Of a DNA stretch of 64,000 nt, positions 1 through 11,450 are shown one piece after another. The stretch is from Vulpes vulpes (taxonomy: Eukaryota; Chordata; Mammalia; Carnivora; Canidae). Made by a program: the position numbers and the translations under genes. The stretch lies in contig NC_132795.1 in NCBI RefSeq assembly GCF_048418805.1, forward strand, positions 13,861,001 to 13,925,000, given 5' to 3'. The notes under the pieces are model-generated. The model was given only the letters and a program-made list of their open reading frames with translations, was not told where the DNA came from and searched no databases. Numbering within the stretch: the stretch's first letter is position 1; every line of letters starts with the position of its first letter.

Positions 1-139
1 AGAACGAGCAGGAGAGGCAGAGATATGGGGAGAGAGAATCTCAAGCAGAGCTTATCTTGCGCTCCATCTCATCACCCAGTAGATCACAACCTGAGCCCAA
101 ACTGAGATGCTTAACTGTCTATGCCACTCATGTGTTCCA
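1..139 (-). mobile_element. Old carnivore tRNA-Lys SINE, cut by window start
   Basis: Read on the minus strand this has the order of a Can-SINE: the purine-rich complement of the CT-rich middle at the left, then gatcacaacctgagcc and gatgcttaactgtctatgcc, which correspond to the usual gatcatgacctgagcc and gatgcttaaccgactgagcc. It is clearly diverged, so an old copy. The A-rich tail lies outside the window. Confidence 0.8.
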
Positions 140-1040
140 TATGCCCTGTTTTTAGAACGCAGATAGTGACAGGCAAATCTGAATTTAAATTAGTTAAAAA
201 CATGTATATTTTTTAAACTTTATGACTGTAAAGTTTGGGAATGAGTGCTCATGTAAATACACTAGAGGGAATGTAGAAAGTTTTAGTTTATAATTTCATT
301 TTTTAAAAAGTTTGTCTATGTTATATTCCAAATCACATAGTAATGCATCATGACATTTAGTGATCTATATTGGAAAAAATAGTTTCTTTTGAGGTTTGTA
401 AGGAATAAAGTATTAGAACACATCTTCCATATGGAAAATTGTGCCTAGTGATTTTTTATCTGGGAAGGATGATTGATAGCCTTCTCCAAGTGAAAATGAT
501 ATATATTTGTATATATATGAATTTATTTATTATAATAATAATAAAATATAGTTAATATTTAAATGTTTAAGTTCAAATATATATTTAAATTAGAGTATGT
601 TTATATATTATTTATATTATTCGTTTTCTCACTTTAAAGTCTTTTCTATGGCACTAAATTAGGGAAAACGGGCAAAATCTTAGAAATTGCTCATTTTATG
701 TTATCCATTCTAACTTTCAAATTAAACACATATATGTTTATAATTAGTTTCACTTTTAGGTCTTTTCAGTGTGTGCTTAACAGATACTGAAAGATCAACT
801 GATAATTGAAAATTATAATTTTGGTAGACATTGGAAATATTTAGCTTTTGATTATTCATTTGATAAAATAAAAGCAGCACAACATTTGAGAGGGAGGGAT
901 TGATTCTATTTAAAAGAAGCAGATTTCATCATAGGTATATTTTTGTTCTAAACTTCAACACAAATTAGGTGTTCTGTTTTGATTTTGTGGAAATTATCCC
1001 CAAAGGAAGAAAAGGTTGGGGAAAGGAGTAGAGGAGTACA
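140..1040. other. AT-rich sequence with no recognised gene or repeat
   Basis: About 0.9 kb of AT-rich DNA. Positions 499-622 are almost pure A/T, with tatata and taata runs. I see no open frame of interest, no SINE or LINE signature and no RNA gene. Confidence 0.5.
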
Positions 1041-1046
1041 AGATAT

Positions 1047-1333
1047 TGCAAAATTTTTCATTTCATGTATCTGAAAAAGAACTTGTATTAAAAAATAGGG
1101 AAGCCTGGGTGGCTCAGCAGTTTAGTGCCACCTTCAGCCCAGGGCCTGATTCTGGAGACCCAGGATCGAGTCCCACGTGGGGCTCCCTGCATAAAGCCTG
1201 CTTCTCCCTCTGCTTTTGTCTTTGCCTCTCTCTCTCTCTCATTCTGTATGTCATGAATAAATAAATAAAATCTTTAAAAAAAAGTGCAAGAATTTTCATT
1301 TCATGTATCTGAAAAAGAACTTATATAAAAATA
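1047..1333. repeat. Long (~50 bp) direct repeat flanking a SINE
   Basis: The segment at 1047-1097 recurs at 1285-1333 with only a few differences; both carry the core tcatgtatctgaaaaagaac. The SINE sits exactly between the two. L1-driven target-site duplications are usually 7-20 bp, so this is either an exceptional duplication or a tandem duplication with the SINE at its junction. Confidence 0.9.
1098..1284 (+). mobile_element. Carnivore tRNA-Lys SINE (SINEC type)
   Basis: Starts gggaagcctgggtggctcag, continues with the tRNA-derived part (ggagacccaggatcgagtcc), then gcctgcttctccctctgc, a CT run, and a tail of aataaataaataaaatct plus A8. Full length for the family (about 185 bp). Bounded by the long direct repeat described separately. 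Confidence 0.96.
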
Positions 1334-2648
1334 TTGAAACTCTTACAAATGAATAATCAAAAGTCAAACAAACCAATTAAAAAATAAGCATAAGACACAG
1401 CCTCTTCACAAACGATGTAATAAAATCCAAATCAAATTAAAAGGGGTTTAAATTATCAATTCTTAAGGAAACACAAACCAGTACCCATAAGTCACTTCCT
1501 AATACTCTCTATTCTAGGGAACATATCTTAAAAGCTGAACATTTCTAGTGGGAGGGTAGTATTTATAACCAATGTGGGAAACTGAAGTTTCTCATGACCC
1601 AACTATTTTATTTATATCTAGGTATATACGTAAGAGAAATGAAAACACAAATCCACCAAAGATTCAGGGAACTTTTCTTCTTATAACTCCAAATTGAAAA
1701 CAAGATAGATTGTCCCTCAACAGAAGAATAGATAAATAAATACATTTTGTTATATTCATATGAATATTATCCGAAAAGGGGGAAAGAATGAGAATCCAGA
1801 GAACCTACATGCCCTAGTACACTTGTCAGTAGATCCATCTATGACTGATTATATTTATGACAGATTATATTTATGATTGATTATTGACTCGTCATCACAG
1901 AAACAAGATCACTCAAACAGAGAAGGAGGATATAAGCTTTGGATGAATATCAGTAGTGATGGCTTGACTCTATAGCCTTCTATCCCTGCAGTGTGCAGAA
2001 TAAAGTGCACGCTAATAAGCCCTACACATTTGGAAGATGACCAAGGTGTCCAGCCACCTTCATGTGGCTCAAAGCCTGGTCATAAAATGGTTAAATTCCA
2101 CAAATAGACAAGTGATTCTTAACTTGAGTATGCATGGTCTGCAGACAACCAACAGCCCCCCAAAATGAAAAAAATTTATCATGCGCCCTAAGAATAATTT
2201 TTATAGAGAGAAGCTTTCATCAGAGGCTTTGACAGTTATGAAACGCTGATTCTAGAAATAATGATGGCCTCGTTAACATGCCTTTTCATAAAAGCCACTG
2301 TAAACAACTGCCAATAGGAGTAAAATTCTCAATTTTTAATAACTAATGAATAATATACCTTCAGTTTTCCAGTGCTGTTCATAGTCATTAAGTATATTGT
2401 TTTAAATTCATTTGATTGAGTTTGAATTTGCACATGATATTTTGCCTTTTCCATTTTTAAATGTACAATTACATGATTTTTTAGAATTGCATACAGTTCT
2501 GTAATCACTACCACAGTCATGATATAGAACATTTCCGGATTGACAACTTTCTTAAAATGCACTTTAGATGTGCCACTGTGTTGTCTTTTCACTTCTCTAG
2601 TTCCTGGTAAAAAAAAGTTGCTATCATTGTACGTTTATTCCTCAGGAT
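1334..2648. other. No recognised gene or repeat
   Basis: Moderately AT-rich sequence without a family I can name. The only open frame over 80 codons (2329-2592, minus) has no recognisable motif and no upstream context suggesting a gene. Confidence 0.45.
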
Positions 2649-3500
2649 AAAATGTGTCTCTTTTCTAAGATGGCATTTAAAGTTTTCACTTTATTATTTG
2701 GTTTCAGAAACTTGATTATTTTATGCCTTGGAGTGGTTTTACTTTTGTTTATACTGCTTCAAGGTCATTGATCTTCTTGGATCTCTGTGTTAATAGTTTT
2801 CTTTAAATTGAAATTCGTAAGTCATTTTTTCTAATAATTTTATACCTCCTATCACCTTGTGGGATCCCAAGAACACACTTATTAGACTATTTGATACTCT
2901 CCCCCAAATTACTGAGGCTTTATTCTTTAAATTTTATGCCTCCTTGTGCTTTATTTTATCATATTTTATTTTGCTATGTCTTTGAATTAATTGATCTTTT
3001 CTTCTGAAATATCTAACATGCTATCGGTCCCATCCGGTGTACTTTTGATTTCAGATACAATGTGCTATATCTCTAAAGGTTCTCTGGAATCGTTTTTATA
3101 ACTTGCATTTTTCTACTCTTTATTTTCTTTTTTTTCTACCATCTTTAACTTACAATACACATTTATAACAGCTCTTTTTAAAGTATTTGTGTCCATAATC
3201 CATCAGTGCTATCACTTCTGGGTCTGTGTCTATATGCTGGCTTTTATTATAATTATAAATCATATTTTCCTACTTCATACTATGCCTAATAATTCCTGAT
3301 TGGATGCCAGACATTGTAAATTTTATATTTTTGTGATGGATTTTATTTTATTTTATTTTATTTTATTTTATTTTATTATTTTATTTTATTTGGCATTCCT
3401 TTAAATATTCCTGTTCTTTGTTCTGTTGTACAGTGATGTTGCATGAGTCAGGTCAGTAAGAACCTTTACAAGATTATTTTTAAGCTCTCTGAGGACTGTA
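2649..3500 (-). mobile_element. Ancient L1/HAL1-like LINE fragment (T-rich strand)
   Basis: The plus strand is T-rich and carries phrases typical of the antisense of old mammalian L1/HAL1 3' regions, for example ttatgccttggagtggtttt, tctgggtctgtgtctat and gattggatgccagacattgt in the expected order. Heavily diverged with no open frame. The TTTTA microsatellite at 3334-3391 lies inside it. The exact subfamily cannot be fixed by eye. Confidence 0.7.
3334..3391. repeat. (TTTTA)n microsatellite
   Basis: About ten near-perfect pentamers of the tttta type, interrupted once by ttatt. Probably length-variable between individuals. Confidence 0.95.
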
Positions 3501-4299
3501 CCACTGCTGTATATAATGCGTTTTGTATTTGTTTGCTTTGCTTTGTGTGATGGGAACAGGAATTACATATAACTCTCCCTGTATGAAATTAGGAATCCTG
3601 AAATTTGAAATTGTTTAGGGTTCAGCACAATCTAAATATTAAGATGCATATGTGCAGTATCTTGCTGATTCTCACAGAACTTCACAATTTTTTTTCCATT
3701 TTTTAGATAAAACGAAAGCATTACCGTGTTATATTACTTCAGATAGTTTTTTAAGGGTTTGGTGTGAAAATAATCTAGTAAATTGCCTAACTCCTAAGTG
3801 CTCAAGAAATTCTATTAAGTGTCATTGATTATCTAAGTTAATGGCCATGCAGCCAATTTAGAGAAATGTCTCCCATGATTTTAGTAAATATCCAAATACA
3901 GACAACATCGCCTGGAGAGAGCATCTGGCAGAGGAGGGAGAGTCTCCCGTTGTCAGTGGAGCTTACCAGACTCTAAGCACATTTATCCACCCAGCAGATC
4001 CAGTATTCTAGAATATGATTTTCATTTGTTATGATGAACAGTTGCAAATGAAATTAAGAATCTTCTGGTCAGGGACCTTGAAAGTTCCTCTAGTGCTTCA
4101 CCCTCATGCTTTTTTGGAAGTGTTCATGTACCTCAGTTTAGGGAGATGATTTTCTCTTTTTAAGCTCCCATGAAGAATTCTCAAGTTCCTTTGGTAAAAC
4201 ATTTGATGCCTTGTAACAGCTTAGGTCAGGGAATACCTCCTTGAGATTCAAATTTATTTTTCCCATGTTAAGTAGAAAAAGACCATGTTAATATGTGCC
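3501..4299. other. No recognised gene or repeat
   Basis: Mixed-composition sequence. Nothing beyond chance similarity to known repeats or coding sequence was seen. Confidence 0.4.
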
Positions 4300-4470
4300 T
4301 TTTCAGAACTAGAAAGAACTTTGGAAATTATTTGGATGAACATTCTTGTTTTGCAGATGAGGTCCAGAGAATTTGTATCAAAATCCAGACCAGTTGGGTT
4401 TCTTTAGCTTTAGTTCAAAGCCCTTTCCAATATGTTATTCTGTCTCCTTATACCTATACAGAACTCAAAG
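4300..4470 (+). repeat. Probable ancient mammalian interspersed repeat
   Basis: The series agaactagaaagaactttgg, ttgcagatgaggtccagaga and agccctttcc follows an old mammalian repeat with the pattern agagctggaaggga...ttttacagatgagg...ctctttcc. Strongly diverged; family not assigned. Confidence 0.4.
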
Positions 4471-5719
4471 CCCTCAGTTTATCTCTATTCATAGTATGAA
4501 AGGTGGCACATTTGTAGATCTACGGGACTTTCTAAAATACTCAGTGTTTACCACTCAACCGTGTTACAGTGTCAAAAAACATGCTGGAGAAGTGAACCTC
4601 TTTGGCACAGGCTCACATACATTTAAGAAAATGAATAAAATGTTTTCTCAAAGGAAAAGAGTAGCTTATATTTCAGGTAAGTCAGTCCATTAATATTATA
4701 GATGTTCTCTTCCACACAAGAAACCAAATGAAACAAGCTTTATAATTATCAAAGGAATAAGAAGTTCTGGGGGCTCTATATTATTATCTATATTTTTGGT
4801 CCAGAAAATAATTACTCTATCTTCAGTGGGTGCCCAATATAAAAAAAAAAAAGCTAATAACAGGAAGCAAATAAACACAGCCATAATTGTTGAGTATTCC
4901 TCCAAACAATTGAAAGCCTCTACCAGGGGCAGATCATGTGTTTTGAACTGTCTGTTTTGAACTGTCAAACAGTTGTATGGCTATTGACTACCTCAGTTTC
5001 ATTAACTATAAAGTAGATATGGTAATATGGTACTGAAAATTGTTGACAAAATAGAATGCAGATAGGATGCATTTGAACACAAATAATACCTCACTCCACA
5101 CTGAAATAAATAATGATACTTACCTTTACCTTAATAGGCCATTCTAGAAAAGTACTTCCCTTAGGGAAATATCATGCTTTGATTAGCATTAGCCTAGGTT
5201 CTGGGGGAAATAAATTACTATGGAACTGGATGAGATACGAATTATCTTTACCTTAGTCATATCAATGTTACTGGAGAGAGGTGGATTACCTAAATCCCAT
5301 CATTACTCTATTGAGAAAGAACAAGTTTTAATAGCTGCTGGTTTACATCCATTATAAGTGTGGCTATGCCATTACAAGTAATAAGAGTTAATAACATTCA
5401 TGAATATTTTATAAAACCTTGGAAAATTTAATTTTAGTCTTCCTTGAGCTGTTCCTTATAGATAGTTCAATTAACATACTAAAAAAATAATATCCTTTCA
5501 AAAGCATAATCTTACATTTAAATCCTTTAAATGTCAACCTTCCACACAATGACAGTTACTTATTATTCCAATGTCTGTCTCTCAGTATTAATTCATTAAC
5601 TTTTAATTTATTTGTTCTTATGAAAATATTGTACAGATCATAACATATTTATTAAATTAAAAATAAAAAAGTAGGATTCATGATTTTTGTTTTTCCTCAA
5701 AGCTGTTTTTCTTTGTCAA
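4471..5719. other. No recognised gene or repeat
   Basis: AT-rich. A perfect splice-donor consensus (CAG|GTAAGT at 4674-4682) follows a short open frame, but no acceptor or conserved product is apparent. Confidence 0.4.
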
Positions 5720-5735
5720 GCTTAACTGAAAATCT

Positions 5736-5923
5736 TTTTTTTTTTAATTTTTATTTATTATTTATGATAGTCACACACAGAGAGAGAGAGAGGCAGAGAC
5801 ACAGGCAGAGGGAGAAGCAGGCTCCATGCACCGGGAGCCCGACGTGGGATTCGATCCCGGGTTTCCAGGATCGCGCCCTGGGCGAAAGGCAGGCGCCGAA
5901 CCGCTGCGCCACCCAGGGATCCC
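5736..5923 (-). mobile_element. Young carnivore SINE (SINEC_Cf type), antisense
   Basis: A poly(T) start, tatttatgatagtcacaca, GA-rich run, gcaggctccatgcaccggga, attcgatcccgggtt, cgccacccagggatccc: close to the youngest canine SINE consensus throughout. Bounded by a 16-bp target-site duplication (5720-5735 and 5924-5939, gcttaact[g/a]aaaatct, one mismatch). Near-consensus sequence suggests recent insertion. Confidence 0.98.
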
Positions 5924-5939
5924 GCTTAACTAAAAATCT

Positions 5940-8640
5940 AATAGGAATAAGGTAAAATGAAGTTACCTAAAAGACACAGGTGCAAGCTACTGTGAAGGTA
6001 AGCCTTCAGATCACTTACAGTTATGCAAATAATTTCTGGTTATTTATTATATCAGATATATATATTATATGCTATATTATTATATTATAATATTATATAT
6101 TCCTGTTTATAATTTCTGATTATTACAGAGTAGGGGATGAATGAAATCAACTAGAGTCCGTTATGATCACTCTTTTCATTTTTGTTTTCCTTGAAAAACT
6201 AGTAAATATGATCCATGGAAATTTGGAAATTTGCATTTGCAACCTATGGAAATCACCTATAAAGCAGCTGAAGAAGCGAATTCTGTTTTGCTAAACTTGA
6301 CTTGTATTAAATAGGTGAGACTTCTCAGTTATCTTGACTGTCCTAAAAATGGTGACCTTACAGAGCATGTGGATACCTAGAAGCAAAGCAGTAGGAACAC
6401 GAGAGGTTAATGGGCAGCCGAGTACTTAGGGTTGTATGGATCACCAAGAGAAGAGTTCAAATTCAGATCTGCTTTTGTAAATAATGTTTTATAGAAAAGT
6501 TTTTGCGACTGCAATTTTGTAGTCTATTGAGTTGTTATTTAGCTATTTCCCCAATGGTGCTCATCCCTTTTATTCCTTCCCATGAACCAAGGTTCAGATG
6601 CTTTTATTCTTAAACCAAAAGCAGAAGATAAACCCTTCAAGAATGGCTTCTCTCTTTTGTTGGTGAGGGCTCTGGGAATGTATAGATTTAGAAAACAACA
6701 TAATCATAAGATAAGAAGGTAAAGAAAGAAGAATCAGTAAATTATCTTGAATGAATACATTTTCTAACGTTTCCTTCCTGATTTTTTTCAAAATTCTCAC
6801 AGTGATGAAACACAGGTACAACCAACCCCACAAGCCAGCAAGTGCAAGCCTGGGAAAGAAAGCGGTGAGAAAAGGTTGGGCATGTTAGAGCCCTGAGTGT
6901 GGATGGGGGCAAGAGGAAGTGGGAATGCACAGGTGTGGTGCATGAGGTGGTGTCCTTACTTCCAGCGGAGAAGAGGGCAACTTTGACAAAGAAGGGGGAG
7001 GAAGCCTAGTAGAGCTGGTCATGAAGAAGGATGGAGGTGGGGGATATTAAAGATCCTGCAGAAATGGAAGACAATCAACACCCCACCACACACATACACC
7101 TGCACACACTTCATAACAAGAAAAGCATCCAAAAGTCATTGCTCTGAATAAGAAGCTTAGTTGCCTCAAAACCCAAGTCAGCTGTTTTTGCATACAACTG
7201 TTCTGGGCTAGTTAGGAGGGATGGGGATACAAAATAAGCAGGAAATAAAGGCAGTATTCATACAGAATATATAATAAGAAAACATGAAGATAATCAAGAC
7301 ATTTCAGCAGGTAACAATACTGCAGCAACACACATCTATGAAGAAAACCAAATATATTGCTTAAATGAAAATTAGATGTTGCAAATTGAAGATATAAAAT
7401 TAAATAAAAATATTTTTAAACTTGGAACATTAATGAACCAGATTTTCATTTTCTTTTTGTTAGTAGTGATGCTCACATCTTGAAAATTGGTAACAGAGAC
7501 ATAAATCTTAGTTAAGTGTCTCCAGGATGGAAACTTTTAGCATCTGTGCCTGCTTCATTAATGCCCCCAGTGAAGCCAATTTTCCTCTTCTACATAATAG
7601 TCAAGAATGAGTCATTGCCCAGAAAGTTGCTTTAGATGCTAGCACATCAAGGACTGAGCTGGAATTTCTGCCCAGGAATGAAAGAGGCTATGGAAAATCT
7701 TTTGTGAGCTGGGCATGATCCTTCAGGAAAAAATGATTGGGCCAAATTCACTAAAGAGCCATCAGGCTGGTGAAGCAATGATTGAAGGGATTAGAAATGT
7801 CTAGCACACAGAAAAAGATAGCAATGCAGTGACATCATAGCAGTGTTGAAATGTTTTAAGGGATGTCATTGTTATGTATGAGTCCAAGTGCAGAACTGAC
7901 AATATGACTAAAGACAGGAAGACTGATTTCAGCTCAAAGTGGGAAAACTTCAGACAAGTCAGGTTGCCCAGAGGTGGCATGGCATATTTTATGTCTCTCT
8001 TCTGGGGGAGACAAATGAACACGCTGTGTTTCAACAATGAGCATGAAGAGGTAGATGGGATTCATATCTGATAGATGGCTGAACTATGTTGCTTTCAAGA
8101 ACTCTTAACACTTTGAGATGCTAAGATTTCCAAGAATGGTTGATTTACCCAAGAAAATATGTGAACTGTTCTGTCCTGGTTCTAGAGAAAGGAGAAAATT
8201 AGTCCGTATTCCACAAGACATCCAAATCCAAGCTTTTGATGAACAACTGGATCCAACTAAAGGAGCTAAGGCAGCTCTATTGTGTGCAAAGTTTTTAGTA
8301 ATCATTTCTCAGGATAAATTCTTTGTCGGCAGAACATTCTGAGAATTGTGAAGTCGGAGAGAAGGTTGGAGGTTCTGGAGAGACAATAAAGAAAGACATG
8401 CCTCCAATTCTGCCCAGAGAGAAGCACAATGTCGTGATTCCAGGGCCAAAGCTTTGGAAAGATTTTAGTCTCCCCAATTAATAATCCCCATCTCATGCTC
8501 CCCATCTTTATATGTGAAGTTCAAATGCAACTTTGTTCCTCTAAATCCCAAAAACATACACATATCCTAAAAAATTAAGAGGCTCTTTTAAAAACATATT
8601 TCTAACTACAGAACTCTGGGTAATTTTATCAAAGTTAAAT
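5940..8640. other. 2.7 kb without recognised gene or repeat
   Basis: Contains an AT-rich patch at 6050-6110 and otherwise mixed sequence. Several 60-80 codon frames on both strands around 6.6-8.5 kb overlap each other and show no domain, codon bias or repeat identity. May include ancient repeats too diverged to recognise by eye. Confidence 0.4.
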
Positions 8641-8649
8641 TGTTCTTCT

Positions 8650-8703
8650 GTGTGTGTGTGTCTGTGTGTGTGTCTGTCTCTGTGTGTGTGTCTGTGTGTC
8701 TTC
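8650..8703. repeat. (TG)n/(TC) imperfect microsatellite
   Basis: Runs of tgtgtgtg interrupted by tctg units, about 54 bp. Confidence 0.9.
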
Positions 8704-10193
8704 TTAGCAGCTTCCCAAAGCACCACATGATTCCTTGAGGTTTTGTGGGAGAAAGGATATGTATTATTTAAAATAATTTTTAAAAATACTTTGGTGTATC
8801 AGTCTACTTTTCCTGTCTTATATAAAAGCAAAGTTTATCTCAGCGTAAGGGACGCAAACTCCGGTCTATAGCGCTTGTTTTGGTCAGGCCCAAGACATTG
8901 ATACATGAAGGAGTTGGCTGTATATCAACAGATGCTAGGGCACCAGCACCACAAAGCACTTGCTTAATGACCTTAATTTTCAAACATGGTACAGGTCTAT
9001 AGGACCAAACTAAATACTGAAAGCTGGTTGACCTAAGGGTCATTGGTTTCTAACAAGGAGGTTTCTAATATTTATTTCTCCCCAGAAATGAAATAAGGAA
9101 CTGCCTAGTAAGAAAAATCAGCTAAGGTTCTCAAATGTGGAAGAGTAGCAAAAGAAAAAAAAACCTCAACAAAAATGGCTGCCAATGAAAAGGCTAAATG
9201 AGCTGCTGTGGCTTTCTCCATTTAGCTGTCCCAACAGTTCATGATCATGTGCTCTAGATTGTGTGGTGGTGGAGTGTTGCAGCAGAGGGGGATTTGGAGA
9301 TATGCAGCCAGTGGGCTCCCTGTGCAAGGTCCTCACTTTTAAAGATTCTGCTGGAATCCAAAGAGCCTAAGTGACTGAGTGACATGTGCCAGGGACCTCA
9401 ATGAGTTCAAGGCAGGACCAGATCTAGAACATAGCTGTCATGTGTCTCAAGATAGCTCATGATTTGGTATCAGAGGCTGGCATATCAATTTACTCTTGCT
9501 TTTCTTTCTACCAAGAAGAAACTCCCTTCAGGTGAGTAAGTGTCTATGAAAATAATTTATTCACTTGTGTCCAATCCCTCTTGGTCATTTAGGAAGACAG
9601 TTGCCTTGCTGGCAGATGCTTGGAATTAGAATTTCATTCAGTCTATTGGCAATAGGACCAGGACATTAAATGAGAACCAGGTGGCAGTTTTGGTGGATGC
9701 TAGAAGACAGGGAGATGCCTCTTTCTTTATTTGGTTTTTAGCTCCTACATAAGCGTTTTTGATGCATTAGGGAAATATTACACCTCTGACATTTTCACCA
9801 ATTATGGGCAACCTCTGCCAATACCTGTAATCCTGACTTCCAGATGTTTCTGCCATCTCTTAGTCAAATATAATATCATTCAGTCTAATTCCTGTTAAGA
9901 TTATCCACAATAGTAAATTTATCTCTCATATGTTCTCCATTATCTCTTGCCTAAATTAGTGACTTTTTTAAAAAAAAGCGCAGACACTGATTTGATTAAA
10001 TATTGTGCTTTCTTCCATTATTTGTTGTAGAATTACGAGATCCCAAAAAACAAAAGGCTTTTTGTTATATTGTATATGTCCTCATTTAATGGAGCTATCT
10101 CTCCATCCAATTCATGATGAAGGTGTGTTGGTGTGTCACTGATCGATATTGATTAGATTTTCTAAGACCGGATACCAGAAAGTTATATCATGA
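8704..10193. other. No recognised gene or repeat
   Basis: Mixed-composition sequence. The part near 9360-9440 faintly resembles a MIR core but not enough to call. Confidence 0.4.
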
Positions 10194-10213
10194 AATCTGT
10201 ACCTAAAAGTTTT

Positions 10214-10453
10214 TTAAAAGATTTTATTTATTTGAGAGAGAGCATAAGAGAAAGAGAGCACAAGTAGGAGGAGGAGAAGGACAGAGGAGGGAGGGAAAAG
10301 TGAGAGGAAGAAGGGGCAAGGGGCGGAAGGGACAGAGAAGAATCAGACTCTTCACTGAGCAGTGAGCACCAATGGTGGGCTAGATCCCAGGACCCTGGGA
10401 TCAAGACAAGAGCCAAAGGCAGATGCTTAACTGACTGAGGCACCCAGGCACCC
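10214..10453 (-). mobile_element. Older carnivore tRNA-Lys SINE (long type)
   Basis: Starts aaaagattttatttatttga, then a long GA-rich stretch, ttcactgagcagtgagc, gatcccaggaccctgggatc, gatgcttaactgactgaggc, ending cacccaggcaccc. The CT-rich part is expanded (about 240 bp in total). Imperfect duplication around gtacc[t/a]aaaagtttt at 10199-10213 and 10461-10475. Confidence 0.95.
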
Positions 10454-10475
10454 ATAATTTGTACCAAAAAGTTTT

Positions 10476-11304
10476 AGGCATTAGTCTTAAGGCATGTAAA
10501 TTTTCTAAGAACAAAGCTCTTGCCATTACTTAGGTCTGTTATTTCCAGGTGCCACTATATACTCATTCATTCTTCTCTGAAGAATTTAATTTAAGCCTCT
10601 GAAAATCTCATTGTGCTTATTTCTAAAGAACATTGAAAATATTTAAAACTAGAAGTGTAAATGTGTTTTAATTTAATTAAGGTTGACCAAACTTTGGCCA
10701 AATTTGATGAATTAAAAAGACTCCAGCTTTTCACCTGTTGATTCTGGATGATTTTATAACAATTTCTTTAAACAAGGAAGCTTCAGAACCAACTACCCAT
10801 ATTAGATTAAAAATGTATCAGGCAAATATCCTCAAATGTGGGACATATTTTAAAAAATTGTTCCATTAAAAACAATAAAACATACCCTCTACTGATGATG
10901 TACTCAATGTTCAGGCTTCTTCCATTGAGAGAGATGATTTTTAGGAATAAAGTAGCAAATCAAAGACAGAAAGACAGTGTAGCCTGCAAACAGTCTGCAA
11001 GGACCTAGAGGGTGTGGGAGCTTGTAGCTCTTGCTCTGCAGCTTAGGGCTTGGGGCAGCCCTAACTGAGTGGAAACACATTTTGACTCTTTGCAGTAATC
11101 TTTATATCTGCTTTTCCCTCTAGACCCTACAAAATTATGTGGGCTTCATGGATAATTAAGGCAACATGTTTAGTTTCCTTCACAAACTTTTAACAAAATA
11201 TTTGGTGCCTCTCCAAATTATAAAAAATTTGATACATAGATTAATTTGTTGAGCTAGTGTCTGGTACTCAAGTGGGGAGCATTCAAAGCTAAACTTTTTT
11301 TCAG
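10476..11304. other. No recognised gene or repeat
   Basis: Mixed sequence; no supported feature. Confidence 0.4.
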
Positions 11305-11450
11305 CCAAAAGGGATCTCAAAATAATCTAACCCAGTCCAGCATTTCTCTAAACAGAACTCAAAGCCCAAGAAGTAACATGACTATTCCCAAGTCTCACCA
11401 TTAGTGTGTGATCTAGTCAGGCCTGGTGGTCAGGATTCATCTATCCTCTC
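11305..11450 (+). repeat. Possible ancient mammalian interspersed repeat
   Basis: agccaaaagggatctcaaaa, atctaacccagtccagc and the following sequence resemble the old mammalian repeat agagctggaagggacctcagagatcatctagtcc in order and spacing, with much divergence. Weak call. Confidence 0.35.
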
